64,000 nucleotides of DNA from Streptomyces sp. SID12501 (GTDB lineage Bacteria; Actinomycetota; Actinomycetes; Streptomycetales; Streptomycetaceae), in contig NZ_JAAGLU010000007.1 in the NCBI RefSeq assembly GCF_010550245.1, positions 62,001 to 126,000 on the forward strand, given 5' to 3'. Every line of letters starts with the position of its first letter. The first letter of the stretch is position 1. Below, piece by piece: positions 26,493 to 34,839 of the stretch. Both the position numbers and the translations under genes were made by a program. The notes beneath the pieces were generated by a model. It was not told the origin of the DNA, did not search any database, and saw only the letters and a list, made by a program, of their open reading frames with translations.

Positions 26493-26846
26493 ATGGGCAA
26501 GGGCAAGTCCGACCTCACGCTCCCGCTGAGCGAACTCGAGGACTACGGCAGTCGGCTGCGTTCCATCAAGACCCGGCTGAACCACACCAAGAAGCTCTTC
26601 GAGTCCTACAAGGACGACATCGGCGACGGCAGCGTGAACAACGCGTTGGAGGACTTCGAGTCCAACTGGGAGGACGGCCGCGAGGACATCACCCAGCAGC
26701 TCGACGCCCTCGCCGACATGTCCGACGCCGTCGTACGCGAGTTCAAGAAGCTGGACGACGAACTCGCCAAGCAGGTCAACGAGAAGATGACGACCAAGGA
26801 CACCCGGGGTGGTGGCGGCAAGGGCAACAGCGGCGGCGCCCAGTAA
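26493..26846 (+). CDS. Small helical WXG100/ESX-like protein
   Basis: A 117-residue, almost entirely helical, highly charged protein with heptad-like spacing and a Gly-rich C-terminal tail. The helix-turn-helix hairpin has DFESNWEDGREDI at the turn, in the place of the W-x-G of WXG100 proteins. It resembles the 45112 product (FSDTWKKTRKKM at the turn). A role as type VII secretion substrate or chaperone is suggested by length, fold and neighbours but is not proven. It starts at ATG 26493, about 110 bp from the divergent gene. Confidence 0.6.
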   Translation: MGKGKSDLTLPLSELEDYGSRLRSIKTRLNHTKKLFESYKDDIGDGSVNNALEDFESNWEDGREDITQQLDALADMSDAVVREFKKLDDELAKQVNEKMTTKDTRGGGGKGNSGGAQ

Positions 26847-26899
26847 GGAGCTGGACGAGTAGTGGGAAGCGGGACAAGTGAGCTGAGGGACACGCCCCC

Positions 26900-27394
26900 T
26901 CACCCCACCTCGTTCTCCGCCACCGCCTCGCCCCGTACCGTCACGTCCCCACCGTAGAACAGCCCCGTGAACACCGGCGAGTACGTCAACTGCACCTCGA
27001 CCTGCACCTCGTTGGCGTTCGCCGCGACGCAGTGGGTCGCGCCCGTGTCCGCGACGGACATGCCCATCTCCTGGGCGAAGGCCTTCACCCGCGCGTCGCA
27101 GTTCTGGAAGTTGATCGGGGCGCCGCCCGCCGCGTTGCGGTAGAGGGCGTCGAGGTCGATGTCCTGGGCGGCGTAACGCGCCGCCTGTTCCGCGATGTCC
27201 GCCGCCCGTTCCCGCTTCGAGATGGACATGCCGCCGTCGATCACGAAGGCGGAGAGGGAGAGGAAGAGGACAGCGAAGATGATCACCGCACCTGCGCCCG
27301 AGCCCCGGTCGTCGAGGCGGGCCCACCGATGCTCGGACCAGTCGCGTACGGACCAGTCCCGTACGGCAGAGGGCACCCTCGGTCTCAGCGTCAC
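26900..27394 (-). CDS. TadG-like pilus assembly protein
   Basis: A 164-residue protein with a basic start, one membrane helix after DRGSGAG (about residues 36-57, ending FVIDGG) and an external domain, as in the TadE/TadG family of pseudopilins; the GxIDxG-type motif after the helix points to TadG. Full TadG proteins of proteobacteria carry a von Willebrand domain that is absent here. The GTG start overlaps the preceding tadE stop. Last gene of the main Tad cluster. Confidence 0.75.
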   Translation of the reverse strand: MTLRPRVPSAVRDWSVRDWSEHRWARLDDRGSGAGAVIIFAVLFLSLSAFVIDGGMSISKRERAADIAEQAARYAAQDIDLDALYRNAAGGAPINFQNCDARVKAFAQEMGMSVADTGATHCVAANANEVQVEVQLTYSPVFTGLFYGGDVTVRGEAVAENEVG

Positions 27395-27828
27395 ACCGTC
27401 CTCCGGAACGGGTCCAGCGGTGAGCTGAAGCTCGCCGTCAGCGTCGTCGGAATGTCCAGGCCGAGCATCGCCAGGCCCCGCACCTCGCAGCTCACCTCGA
27501 CCGAGAAGATGGTGTCGGGCTCGAAGCCCGCGCTGGTCTGGGTCACGGTGACCGGGCCCGAGCAGATGTCCGTGAGGTCGGCCTCGGCCGCCTTCCTGGC
27601 CTCCGACATCGCCGTCACGTGGTCCTTCTGGATCGACCCGGCCCGGGCCGCGTCCCGTGCCGCCCCGTCAAGTGCCCCACGCCCGTCGACCAGTTGCCCG
27701 AAGGCCACCAGCACCAGGATGAACATCATCATCACCGGGGCGAGGATCACCACCTCGATGGTGGACAGGCCGCGGTCGCCCAGTTCACGCCGGTCCCGCA
27801 AGCGCCGCAGGGAAGAGAAGTGACCCAT
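27391..27828 (-). CDS. TadE-family pseudopilin (second)
   Basis: A 145-residue TadE-like protein: DRGLSTIEVVILAPVMMMFI marks the prepilin-like cleavage and hydrophobic helix with the conserved Glu at position 5 of the mature helix, followed by an external domain with GAARDAARAGS. It starts at ATG 27828, overlapping the stop of the upstream TadE gene. Together with the next gene it probably forms minor pilins or an initiation complex of the Flp pilus. Confidence 0.82.
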   Translation of the reverse strand: MGHFSSLRRLRDRRELGDRGLSTIEVVILAPVMMMFILVLVAFGQLVDGRGALDGAARDAARAGSIQKDHVTAMSEARKAAEADLTDICSGPVTVTQTSAGFEPDTIFSVEVSCEVRGLAMLGLDIPTTLTASFSSPLDPFRRTV

Positions 27829-28304
27829 CAGTTCCCCACATCCCGCACGAACCGCTCCACCGGGCCCACCGACTGTGCGTGCACCGTGAAGTCGAACCCC
27901 GGAATCACCGTGGGAACCCGTGCCGTGATCTCCACGCCCACCGTGTTCTGCTCCGGCTGGAGCATCGTCACGTTCGGCGACAGCACCAGGTTCGGGCCCA
28001 GTTGCTGGATGTAGCTGTCCACCACGTCCTGCGCCTCGCCCCGCCACGCGCCCGGCTGGTCGTTCGCCATGGCACGGGCCTTGCGGGCGCCGGCCTGGGC
28101 CGCCGCCTGGGCGACATGGTCCGCGAAGAAGTACAGCGCGAACTGCACGGTCGCGAAGATCATGAAGAAGAGTACGGGCGTCAGCAGCACGAACTCGATC
28201 GCGGTCATGCCGGAGTCGCCCCGGGTGGAGGCGGCCTCAACCCGACGGCGTAGCCATACCGCGGCTCTGCTCTTCCGGCGGTTCCCGGACGTCGACGTGG
28301 TCAT
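27828..28304 (-). CDS. TadE-family pseudopilin (first)
   Basis: A 158-residue TadE-like protein with a basic N-terminus, the helix start DSGMTAIEFVLLTPVLFFMI and the family segment AQAAAQAGARKARA. It lies between the flp pilin gene and a second tadE-like gene, overlapping the latter by one base. The glutamate five residues into the helix is present. Confidence 0.82.
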   Translation of the reverse strand: MTTSTSGNRRKSRAAVWLRRRVEAASTRGDSGMTAIEFVLLTPVLFFMIFATVQFALYFFADHVAQAAAQAGARKARAMANDQPGAWRGEAQDVVDSYIQQLGPNLVLSPNVTMLQPEQNTVGVEITARVPTVIPGFDFTVHAQSVGPVERFVRDVGN

Positions 28305-28307
28305 GGA

Positions 28308-28565
28308 TTACTTCTTGCAGGTACTGCTCTGTGTCGCGCCCGCGATGCAGTCCTTGACGTTGTTCGCACCCGTCTCCAGCGCCGCGTTGATGATCGCGGC
28401 CACCACACCGACGATCGCCACGACGACCGCGGAGATGATGACCCACTCGACCGCGGACGCGCCGCGGTCCAGTTCGCCGGAACGGGCGCGCTGCACCCGG
28501 CCCTGCAGGAAGGTGACCAGGAAGTCCATTGCCGGGATCCCGGTGCTGAAGTTCCGTCCGTTCAT
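28308..28565 (-). CDS. flp: Flp/Fap-type major pilin
   Basis: An 85-residue prepilin, the likely main subunit of the Tad pilus. After a 35-residue basic leader comes DRGASAVEWVIISAVVVAI, the type IVb processing site with the helix, then a short external tail with two cysteines (DCIAGA...STCKK) that may form a disulfide. The prepilin peptidase at 17606 would process it. The chosen ATG at 28565 leaves a 41-bp gap to tadC; a longer frame upstream has no ribosome site. Confidence 0.85.
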   Translation of the reverse strand: MNGRNFSTGIPAMDFLVTFLQGRVQRARSGELDRGASAVEWVIISAVVVAIVGVVAAIINAALETGANNVKDCIAGATQSSTCKK

Positions 28566-28606
28566 GGTGAGTTGTCCTCTCGAATTCAAGCAGTAGGGAA
28601 TGAACG

Positions 28607-29530
28607 TCAGACCTGGAACACGCGCATGGCCGCGGGGAAGATCAGGAACACCAGGAACCCGGCGCACAACAGCAGCTGCGCCACGAGCATCGACTGCGAT
28701 TTCTCACCCGCGCTGCCCTCGATCTCCGCCAGCTCCCGGTGCCGCATCGTCTCGGCGCGTGAGGCGAGCGAGTCACGCACCTTCGCGCCGTCGTCCGCGA
28801 CCAACGCCAACGAGGTCGAAAGGTCCTTGAGTTCCTCGACGCCCAGTTCCTCGCCCAGCGCACCGAGCGCCTGCCACTGGCTGGTGCCGGTGATACGGGC
28901 GTCGTTGAGCGCGTTGCGGATGCGCTGTGTCGCCCAGCCGTCGGAGATGTCGGCCGCCGCCATCAGCGCCTCGGGCAGACCCCGGCCGCCGGCCAGGCTC
29001 ATCGACACCAGGTCGAGATACGCCCCGATCACCCGGCGCAGGTCACGCCGTTTGTCGGCCGCGTCCCGCCGTACCTCCAGGTCGGGCAGGAAGAAGAAGA
29101 CCAGCGCGAAGAGCAGCGCCATCCAGACCGGGATGGCCGGGCTCCTGCCGATGCCGAGCGTCCAGACGATGACGAAGAGGAACGGGCCGAAGAACAGTCC
29201 GGCCGCCCCCAGCAGCACCTTCGTCGCGAGGAAGTTCTCCCAACTCCGGTCCAGGACGGCCAGGTCGGCCCGCAGCGAGCGCTGCTCCCAGCCCTGCTGG
29301 AAGTAGAAGTCCGAGACGCGGACGCCCACTTGGGCCCGGAACGAACCGATCCGTCCGGCGTCCTGGGTGCGATGGGCCGACTCGTACGCCGTTCCCCGCG
29401 CCCGCATCGCGTCTACGCGCGCGACCTGCGAGACCGCACTCCGCTTCGACGGCATCAACGCCCGTACGAGGACGTAGATGCCGAGGCCCAGAACGGCGCC
29501 GACCAGCACCGGCATGGTCAGGTCGTTCAT
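28607..29530 (-). CDS. tadC: TadC-type inner-membrane platform protein
   Basis: A 307-residue type II secretion F-domain protein. It has an N-terminal helix (7-27), two central helices (about 105-140), the GspF domain with DLVSMSLAGGRGLPEAL and AEIEGSAGEKSQSMLVAQLL, and a C-terminal helix. TadB and TadC form the membrane base on which the TadA ATPase acts. The start overlaps the tadB stop by 4 bp. Confidence 0.88.
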   Translation of the reverse strand: MNDLTMPVLVGAVLGLGIYVLVRALMPSKRSAVSQVARVDAMRARGTAYESAHRTQDAGRIGSFRAQVGVRVSDFYFQQGWEQRSLRADLAVLDRSWENFLATKVLLGAAGLFFGPFLFVIVWTLGIGRSPAIPVWMALLFALVFFFLPDLEVRRDAADKRRDLRRVIGAYLDLVSMSLAGGRGLPEALMAAADISDGWATQRIRNALNDARITGTSQWQALGALGEELGVEELKDLSTSLALVADDGAKVRDSLASRAETMRHRELAEIEGSAGEKSQSMLVAQLLLCAGFLVFLIFPAAMRVFQV

Positions 29531-30603
29531 CGACGTACCCCCTCTTCAGCACCAGGACCAGGCCCAGCCCCGTACGGCGGCTGTCCTTGAGCGCCTTGCC
29601 CGCCTTGCGCGCCTTTGGCCGACGTGCCGGGTGGCCGCACGAACCGCACGGACGTGTCGTCCCGTACCAGGAAGCGTTCTGGTGTCTCGATGCTCGACAG
29701 CTTGCGCAGCCACCAGAAGCCGAGCGCGAACAGGCCGCAGACACCGGCGAGCACGACCTGTCCGATCGGCGTTCCGTACGGCTCGACGAACTCGCGGTTG
29801 AAGATGGCGAGTCCGAGGACGAATCCGACCGACACCACCACAACGATCTGTACGGACCGACGAGTTGACGACCGCTGCGCCATGACCCGGTTCCGCATGT
29901 CGACCTCCTCGCGCGCCGACTTCGCCAGCGCGCCCAGGACTTGACGCAGCCCCGGGCCGCGCAGCCGCGAGTTGAGGATGAGCGCCGCGACGATGATGTC
30001 GGCGGACGCGTCGTCGATCTCGTCCGCGAGCTGCTGGAGCGCGTCGGGGAGCGGGGTACGGGAGCGGAGCCGGTCGACCATCGCGTCCAGGTGCGGACGC
30101 AGTACCGGTGCCGCCGCGCGCGCCGACGCCGGGATCGCCTGCTCCAGACCGACCGCGCCCGCGATCGTGTCACGCAGCGACTCCGTCCAGGAGGCGAGAG
30201 CCTCCACGCGCCGCATTCCGGCCCGTTCCTCCGCCGCGCCGCCGAAGAGGCGGTCCCAGAAGAAGACGAGGACGCCGGCCGCGATCCCGGCCACCGCCCA
30301 GCGGGTGAGCAACAGCACGGCGAGTCCGACGAGGGCGGCGAGCGAGCCTCGCTGCCCCGCGAACCGGATGAGTTCGTTGGCGCGCTCGGTGGCCTTCTGC
30401 TTCTCGTGCTCCGGCTTGACCGGCAGCCCGCGGATCGCGACCGCGAGCAGCGCGAGCCCGCCGCCGACGGCGACGCCGGCCCCGAGCGAGTACAGGACCT
30501 CGATGGAGAACAGTCCGCCCATGGAGCCGAGCGGGCCGACGGCCGCCGAGTACGTGTCCCCGTACGCCGAGATATCACTGGTTGTCGTCATGATCATGGT
30601 CAC
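29527..30603 (-). CDS. tadB: TadB-type inner-membrane platform protein
   Basis: A 358-residue type II secretion F-domain protein with two N-terminal helices (about 36-56, 88-120), the cytosolic F domain (WTESLRDTIAGAVGLEQAI) and two C-terminal helices. A Gly/Gln/Pro-rich tail follows. GTG 30603 overlaps the tadA stop (GTGA). It pairs with the TadC product downstream. Confidence 0.88.
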   Translation of the reverse strand: MTMIMTTTSDISAYGDTYSAAVGPLGSMGGLFSIEVLYSLGAGVAVGGGLALLAVAIRGLPVKPEHEKQKATERANELIRFAGQRGSLAALVGLAVLLLTRWAVAGIAAGVLVFFWDRLFGGAAEERAGMRRVEALASWTESLRDTIAGAVGLEQAIPASARAAAPVLRPHLDAMVDRLRSRTPLPDALQQLADEIDDASADIIVAALILNSRLRGPGLRQVLGALAKSAREEVDMRNRVMAQRSSTRRSVQIVVVVSVGFVLGLAIFNREFVEPYGTPIGQVVLAGVCGLFALGFWWLRKLSSIETPERFLVRDDTSVRFVRPPGTSAKGAQGGQGAQGQPPYGAGPGPGAEEGVRR

Positions 30604-31910
30604 CCCCAGTTCCCGCCGGGCAACCGGTACCCGTGCGCGACCAGATCGTCGAGGCAGGAGAGGGGCGCGTGCGGCACGACGCGGCCGTCCGGGGTCTCGG
30701 CGAAGACCTCGCTGGACAGCACGCGGCCGTCCACGCCGTTGACCTCACGGACCGACGTCACCATGCGCTGGAGCCGGCCGCCCGTATGGAAGTTGTTGCG
30801 CCGCTGGATGAAGACGACGAAGTTCACCGCGCCCGCGACCAACATCTGGCTGGCCTCGATGGGCAGCCGCTCCTTCGCCTGGAGCGCGTACGTGGAAATA
30901 CGGTTGAAGACCTCGTGCGAGCTGTTCGCGTGGATCGTGGAGAGCGAACCGTCGTTGCCCTGCGACATCGCGTTGAGCATCGTCACGATCTCGTCGCCGA
31001 GCACCTCACCGACGATGACGCGCGAGGGGTTCATACGCAGCGACCGCCGCACCAGCTCGGCCATCGAAATCATGCCCAGGCCCTCGGAGTTGGGCAGCCG
31101 CTCCTCGAACGCCACGACGTTGGGGTGGAGTTCGGGGAACTGGTCGAGGCCCAGCTCCAGCGCACGCTCGACGGTGATGAGGCGCTCGTGCGGCGGGATC
31201 TCGTTGGCGAGGGCCCGAAGCAGCGTCGTCTTACCGGCGTTGGTGGCGCCCGCGATCATGATGTTCTTCCGGGCGCGCACGGCGCAGGCCATGAAGTGCG
31301 CGACCTCCGGGGCCACGGTCCCGTTCCCGACCAGGTCGGAGATGAAGACCTTGCCCATGCGCGCACGACGGATGGAGAGCGCGGGACGCCGGGTCACATC
31401 CATCACGGCGGACAGTCGCGACCCGTCCGGCAGCCGCAGGTCGAGCTGCGGGTTGGCGGAGTCGAAGGGGCGGGAGGAGAGCCCGGAGTAGGCGCCGAGC
31501 ACCTGGATCAGCTCGATGAGCTCCTCGTCGGACTCCGCCACCGGGTCACCGGCGACCTCGCGCCCGTCGGAGTAGCCGACGAAGACCTGGTCGTACCCGT
31601 TGATGTCGATGTTCTCGACGTCGGCGTTGTCGAGCAGCGGCTGCAGCCGCCCGACGCCGAACAGCGCGGCGTGCACGGCAGCCGCGTACTGCTCCTCGGT
31701 CTCCGCGTCCAGCGGCGTACGCCCGGCGTTGATCTCGGTCCGGGCGTGGTCCTCAAGGATCTGGGCGATGACGGCCCGCGCGTACTGCCGCTCGTCCTCG
31801 GGGGACATCGGTGTGACGTTGGAGGCCTGGTCGAGCCGACGCTGCTCGGAGATCCGGTCACCGGCTTCCTGCCGGAACCGCTTGACCAGCGAGTGGTCGA
31901 CAGCGGTCAT
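30600..31910 (-). CDS. tadA: TadA/CpaF-type pilus assembly ATPase
   Basis: A 436-residue secretion ATPase that powers Tad pilus assembly. The Walker A is AGATNAGKTTLL. It also has the Asp box and the family's VERALELGLDQFPELHPNVV and GNDGSLSTIHANSS (His box) segments. The ATG at 31910 overlaps the tadZ stop (ATGA), giving the usual length; upstream sequence in frame belongs to the tadZ tail region. Only one such ATPase is present, as is normal for Tad systems. Confidence 0.93.
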   Translation of the reverse strand: MTAVDHSLVKRFRQEAGDRISEQRRLDQASNVTPMSPEDERQYARAVIAQILEDHARTEINAGRTPLDAETEEQYAAAVHAALFGVGRLQPLLDNADVENIDINGYDQVFVGYSDGREVAGDPVAESDEELIELIQVLGAYSGLSSRPFDSANPQLDLRLPDGSRLSAVMDVTRRPALSIRRARMGKVFISDLVGNGTVAPEVAHFMACAVRARKNIMIAGATNAGKTTLLRALANEIPPHERLITVERALELGLDQFPELHPNVVAFEERLPNSEGLGMISMAELVRRSLRMNPSRVIVGEVLGDEIVTMLNAMSQGNDGSLSTIHANSSHEVFNRISTYALQAKERLPIEASQMLVAGAVNFVVFIQRRNNFHTGGRLQRMVTSVREVNGVDGRVLSSEVFAETPDGRVVPHAPLSCLDDLVAHGYRLPGGNWG

Positions 31911-32824
31911 CGGCCGGCTCCGGCATGGCCGGGCTGCCCACCGGCGTGACCGGGCTGCTGACCGGGCCGGCCATGCATCGGAGGCTGCTGCCCCAGACCC
32001 TGGCCCTGCACCTGGCTGGGTACGGTCCATGCGGCGCCGTACTGCTGGTACAGGTCCGAAGTCACCTTGCGGGCCGACCGGATGAGCATCGACTTGTCGA
32101 GCCGCCCGCGCTTGCGCCCGGCCAACTGCTCGGCTCCGGCCGGGTCTTCGGCGAGCGTGCCGACGACGCGTGCACCCGTCTGCGCGTGTACGAGCATGTC
32201 GTTGACCTGGTTGACCAGCTTGCCCGAGTTGTTGGGATCGGCGATGAGGACGACCCCGATGAGCGGCGTGGCGAGACTGGCGGCGCCGCGCGGACCGCCG
32301 TGCAGCTTGGTGGAGAGAGCGGCGGCACGGTCGCGAACCCGGGCAATGGCCTCGGGCTCGGTACGCGAGATGAGCAGCACGAGGGCGGCATGCGGGAACA
32401 GCTCGACGACAGGGGTGTCCCCGCTGATGCGTCCGCAGTCGGCGATGACGTCGGCGGGCGCGTTCGGGGAGTCACCGAGCTGCGCGAAGGCGCTGCCGAG
32501 GGTGGGCCAGAGCCCGGCGAGCCCGGCGGCCTGTTCGGCGATGCCGAGCCCGACGAGCACTTCGAGCCCGCCGCTCAACGGCTGTACGTGGTCCCAGAGT
32601 TGATCGGGAACAAGCCCGCGCCGGGCGGTCGCGGCGATGGACAGCATGCCGGTGTTGGGGTTGAGCATCCCGCCGTGCGCGGCGGCACTGCGGTAGACGA
32701 GGTCACCGCCGGCCGGGTCGGTCTCGGCGAGCAGCGCCCGCCGGGGCCAGACCGCCGCGAGCGCGACGGCCGCGGTGGTCACGCCGGGTGAACCCTTGTC
32801 GGCGGCGAGAACGATGAGCGCCAT
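31907..32824 (-). CDS. TadZ/CpaE-like ParA-fold protein
   Basis: A 305-residue MinD/ParA-fold protein in the place of tadZ, which positions the pilus machine at the cell pole in other bacteria. The P-loop is unusual, KGSPGVTTAAVALA, lacking the second lysine of the standard KGGxGKT motif; GDLVYRS and ADCGRISGDTP follow the fold. The last ~45 residues are Gln/Gly/Pro/His repeats (QGQGLGQQPP, then GQPGHAG). Many TadZ proteins also have atypical Walker A loops. Confidence 0.78.
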   Translation of the reverse strand: MALIVLAADKGSPGVTTAAVALAAVWPRRALLAETDPAGGDLVYRSAAAHGGMLNPNTGMLSIAATARRGLVPDQLWDHVQPLSGGLEVLVGLGIAEQAAGLAGLWPTLGSAFAQLGDSPNAPADVIADCGRISGDTPVVELFPHAALVLLISRTEPEAIARVRDRAAALSTKLHGGPRGAASLATPLIGVVLIADPNNSGKLVNQVNDMLVHAQTGARVVGTLAEDPAGAEQLAGRKRGRLDKSMLIRSARKVTSDLYQQYGAAWTVPSQVQGQGLGQQPPMHGRPGQQPGHAGGQPGHAGAGR

Positions 32825-32840
32825 GGTTCCGGTGCCGCCT

Positions 32841-33566
32841 TCAGCTACTGGGGATGAGCACGAGAGCCACTTGACCGGCGGCAGCGGCCTGCGCCAGCTC
32901 GGCGGCCTTGGTGCTGTCGACGGTGAGCGTGACGGGCAGGTTGGTGCTGGTCACCGCGTCACTGTCATTGGTTCCCTGCAGGAAACTGACCTTCGCCTTG
33001 TCCACGATCAGGCTGGTGCCGGCGCCGGACGAGGAGGAGCCGCTGGAACCGGTGCTGGAGCCGGTGCCGGTGGTGCCGCCGACGCGGTAGGCGGCGACGA
33101 GGTCCCCCTGCTTGAGGTTGTTCGGGTACTGACCCGCCTTGAGGGAGAGTCCGACGGTGGCCTGCCCGGCGCCGAGGCCGGTCTCGCCGGTGAACATCTG
33201 CCCGACCGGGACGACTCCCGCAGGGATCGCGCTGACGGCCTTCAGCTTCATCAGAGCGTCCAACTGCTCCCACGGGATGTAGTCGATGCTGTCGTCGTCC
33301 GCGACCAGGACCGACGCCGTGTTCGCCTTGCTGACGGACCCCCCGGCCGGGATGGGTGCGGTCACCTTGACGACCTCGATCCGGTCCCCCGCCCGCAGCA
33401 CGAGCATCGTCGCGCCCAGCGCACCGACCAGGATCAGCAGCACCGCAAGGGCGGCAAGAGCCGGTTTGCGCTCGCGGGGCGGCGTCGGGAGCCGCTCACC
33501 GGACATCGGCTGAGCGGGCACCGAGGAACGGCCGCCGCCCGCACCCGTACGCTCCTGGATCTTCAC
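32841..33566 (-). CDS. SAF-domain protein, CpaB/RcpC-like
   Basis: A 241-residue membrane-anchored protein: a helix at about 36-57 (ALAVLLILVGALGATMLVL), then a SAF domain (VTAPIPAGGSVSKANT...VPVGQMFTGETGL). A Gly/Ser/Thr-rich insert (GTGSSTGSSGSSSSG) lies in the second half. In Gram-negative Tad systems CpaB/RcpC works with the secretin. Gram-positive loci keep only this protein, probably as a wall-side component. GTG 33566 follows GGGGAG by eight bases. First gene of the tad operon. Confidence 0.8.
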   Translation of the reverse strand: MKIQERTGAGGGRSSVPAQPMSGERLPTPPRERKPALAALAVLLILVGALGATMLVLRAGDRIEVVKVTAPIPAGGSVSKANTASVLVADDDSIDYIPWEQLDALMKLKAVSAIPAGVVPVGQMFTGETGLGAGQATVGLSLKAGQYPNNLKQGDLVAAYRVGGTTGTGSSTGSSGSSSSGAGTSLIVDKAKVSFLQGTNDSDAVTSTNLPVTLTVDSTKAAELAQAAAAGQVALVLIPSS

Positions 33567-34026
33567 GCAACAGCTCCCCGTACACCCAAGAAAATTCTGC
33601 CAATTAAAGTGCCAAATAGGACACTTCACCCGCGATACGCGTGATGTGCGCGATACGCCCTTGCTGGACGTACCGCCCGATCCGGCCAATTAGCCAGCGC
33701 TGGAGTGAGTGTCAAGCCATGGCACCGTATCAGCCGCACATAAGCCCCTCAAGGCGCGTTCTGGATCGTGAACGACCCGGGGCACAACGTTATTCACGTG
33801 CAACTTCAGCCGTACGGTTCCCCGTTGGACAAAGCGATGCGGATACGACATCTGCTGTGCACGCGCGAATCCGTTGCCGACCCGACACCTGCAGGCCGGA
33901 CGACCCGCGCCACCGCCCCGCCCTTCACCACGGGTCTGCCATGAGGCCTGCACGATTCGCTCACGCGATGAGGGACGGACAGGGACGGACGGGGACGGAC
34001 CGATTACGTCGTACGAGGGACGTCCG
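33567..34026. promoter_or_regulatory. Upstream region of the Tad operon
   Basis: No gene is supported in this 460-bp gap. The part nearest the operon is AT-richer than its surroundings (around 33590-33630) and is the likely promoter area. A direct repeat CGCGATACGC occurs near 33633 and 33650. Near the other end, three 10-bp units (A/G)GGGACGGAC stand in tandem (33971-34000). I see no terminator. Confidence 0.35.
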
Positions 34027-34794
34027 TCACTGACGTGTGCCCTCCCGCAGCGCTCCCTCGAAGAGCTCCAGGACCTCGTCCAGGCTCATCTCACGCCGCT
34101 CATGCGCTACCGACCGCACACCCGACTGTTCTTCCGACACAATCCAGCCGCCGTCCCACTCCACCCGCCAGACCTTGCCCAAACGGTTCTCGAACTCCAC
34201 GAATCCGCCTGCGGAGTTGGCCAGCTCGGGAATCTCCTGACGGACGATCCGCGGGTACGTCAGTGCGCGCCCGGGGTTGTTGCTTCCGCCACCGGTACGG
34301 GGATTGTCGAAGCTCATCTTCACGAACGGCACCGGCTCGCGCCCGATTTCGGCAGGGTGGAGCATTTTCGTGTACCTGGCCTCCGCTTCGGCGAGGGTCT
34401 CGCCCCCGGAGAACTCGCAGGCATACGCGGGAAAGACGACGTACGTCACCGCCGTGAGGTCGGGGTTCTGCGCCTTGTGATGTCCGTGGACCTCAGGGAC
34501 GGCTGCCGCGACGGCGTCGAACTCGAATCCGGGCACCCGCAGGCCCTCCACGAAGCCGAGGAAACTCCCCGCCTCCGTCAGCTCCCGCTCGTGGGCGCGG
34601 GCGAAGGACAGCACCTCACGGGCGAGGCCCTCGTCGTGCCTGCCACGCTGGTTGGTCTGGAGGAGCCGCTTTCCGTCGTCGGTCAGAGCTCCCGCGAAGT
34701 GCAGTACCGGGTTGAGACTCCACCGCCATGCCCCGTCCAGGCCGTCAAGGGGGGCGACATTGCGGAAACCGGCGATGGTGGCCTGTAGATCCAT
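34027..34794 (-). CDS. Possible immunity protein of the RHS toxin
   Basis: A 255-residue soluble protein without recognised domain; features include LDGAWRWSLNPVLHFAG near the start, a Gly/Asn-rich loop (DNPRTGGGSNNPGRA) and acidic C-terminal helices. It follows the RHS toxin gene by 45 bp on the same strand, exactly where a cognate immunity gene would lie, and nothing else co-oriented is near. It carries no signal peptide, fitting cytosolic neutralisation of a nuclease. The assignment is positional. Confidence 0.55.
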   Translation of the reverse strand: MDLQATIAGFRNVAPLDGLDGAWRWSLNPVLHFAGALTDDGKRLLQTNQRGRHDEGLAREVLSFARAHERELTEAGSFLGFVEGLRVPGFEFDAVAAAVPEVHGHHKAQNPDLTAVTYVVFPAYACEFSGGETLAEAEARYTKMLHPAEIGREPVPFVKMSFDNPRTGGGSNNPGRALTYPRIVRQEIPELANSAGGFVEFENRLGKVWRVEWDGGWIVSEEQSGVRSVAHERREMSLDEVLELFEGALREGTRQ

Positions 34795-34839
34795 GGTTCC
34801 TTCCAGGTGTGCTTCGGGGGCTCCGAGGTCAGGGGGAGG

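Noticed and set aside
21517..26846. Integrated mobile element or prophage in the Tad locus
   Set aside because: No integrase, transposase, tRNA gene, attachment-site repeats or phage genes were found, so an inserted block is all that can be said.
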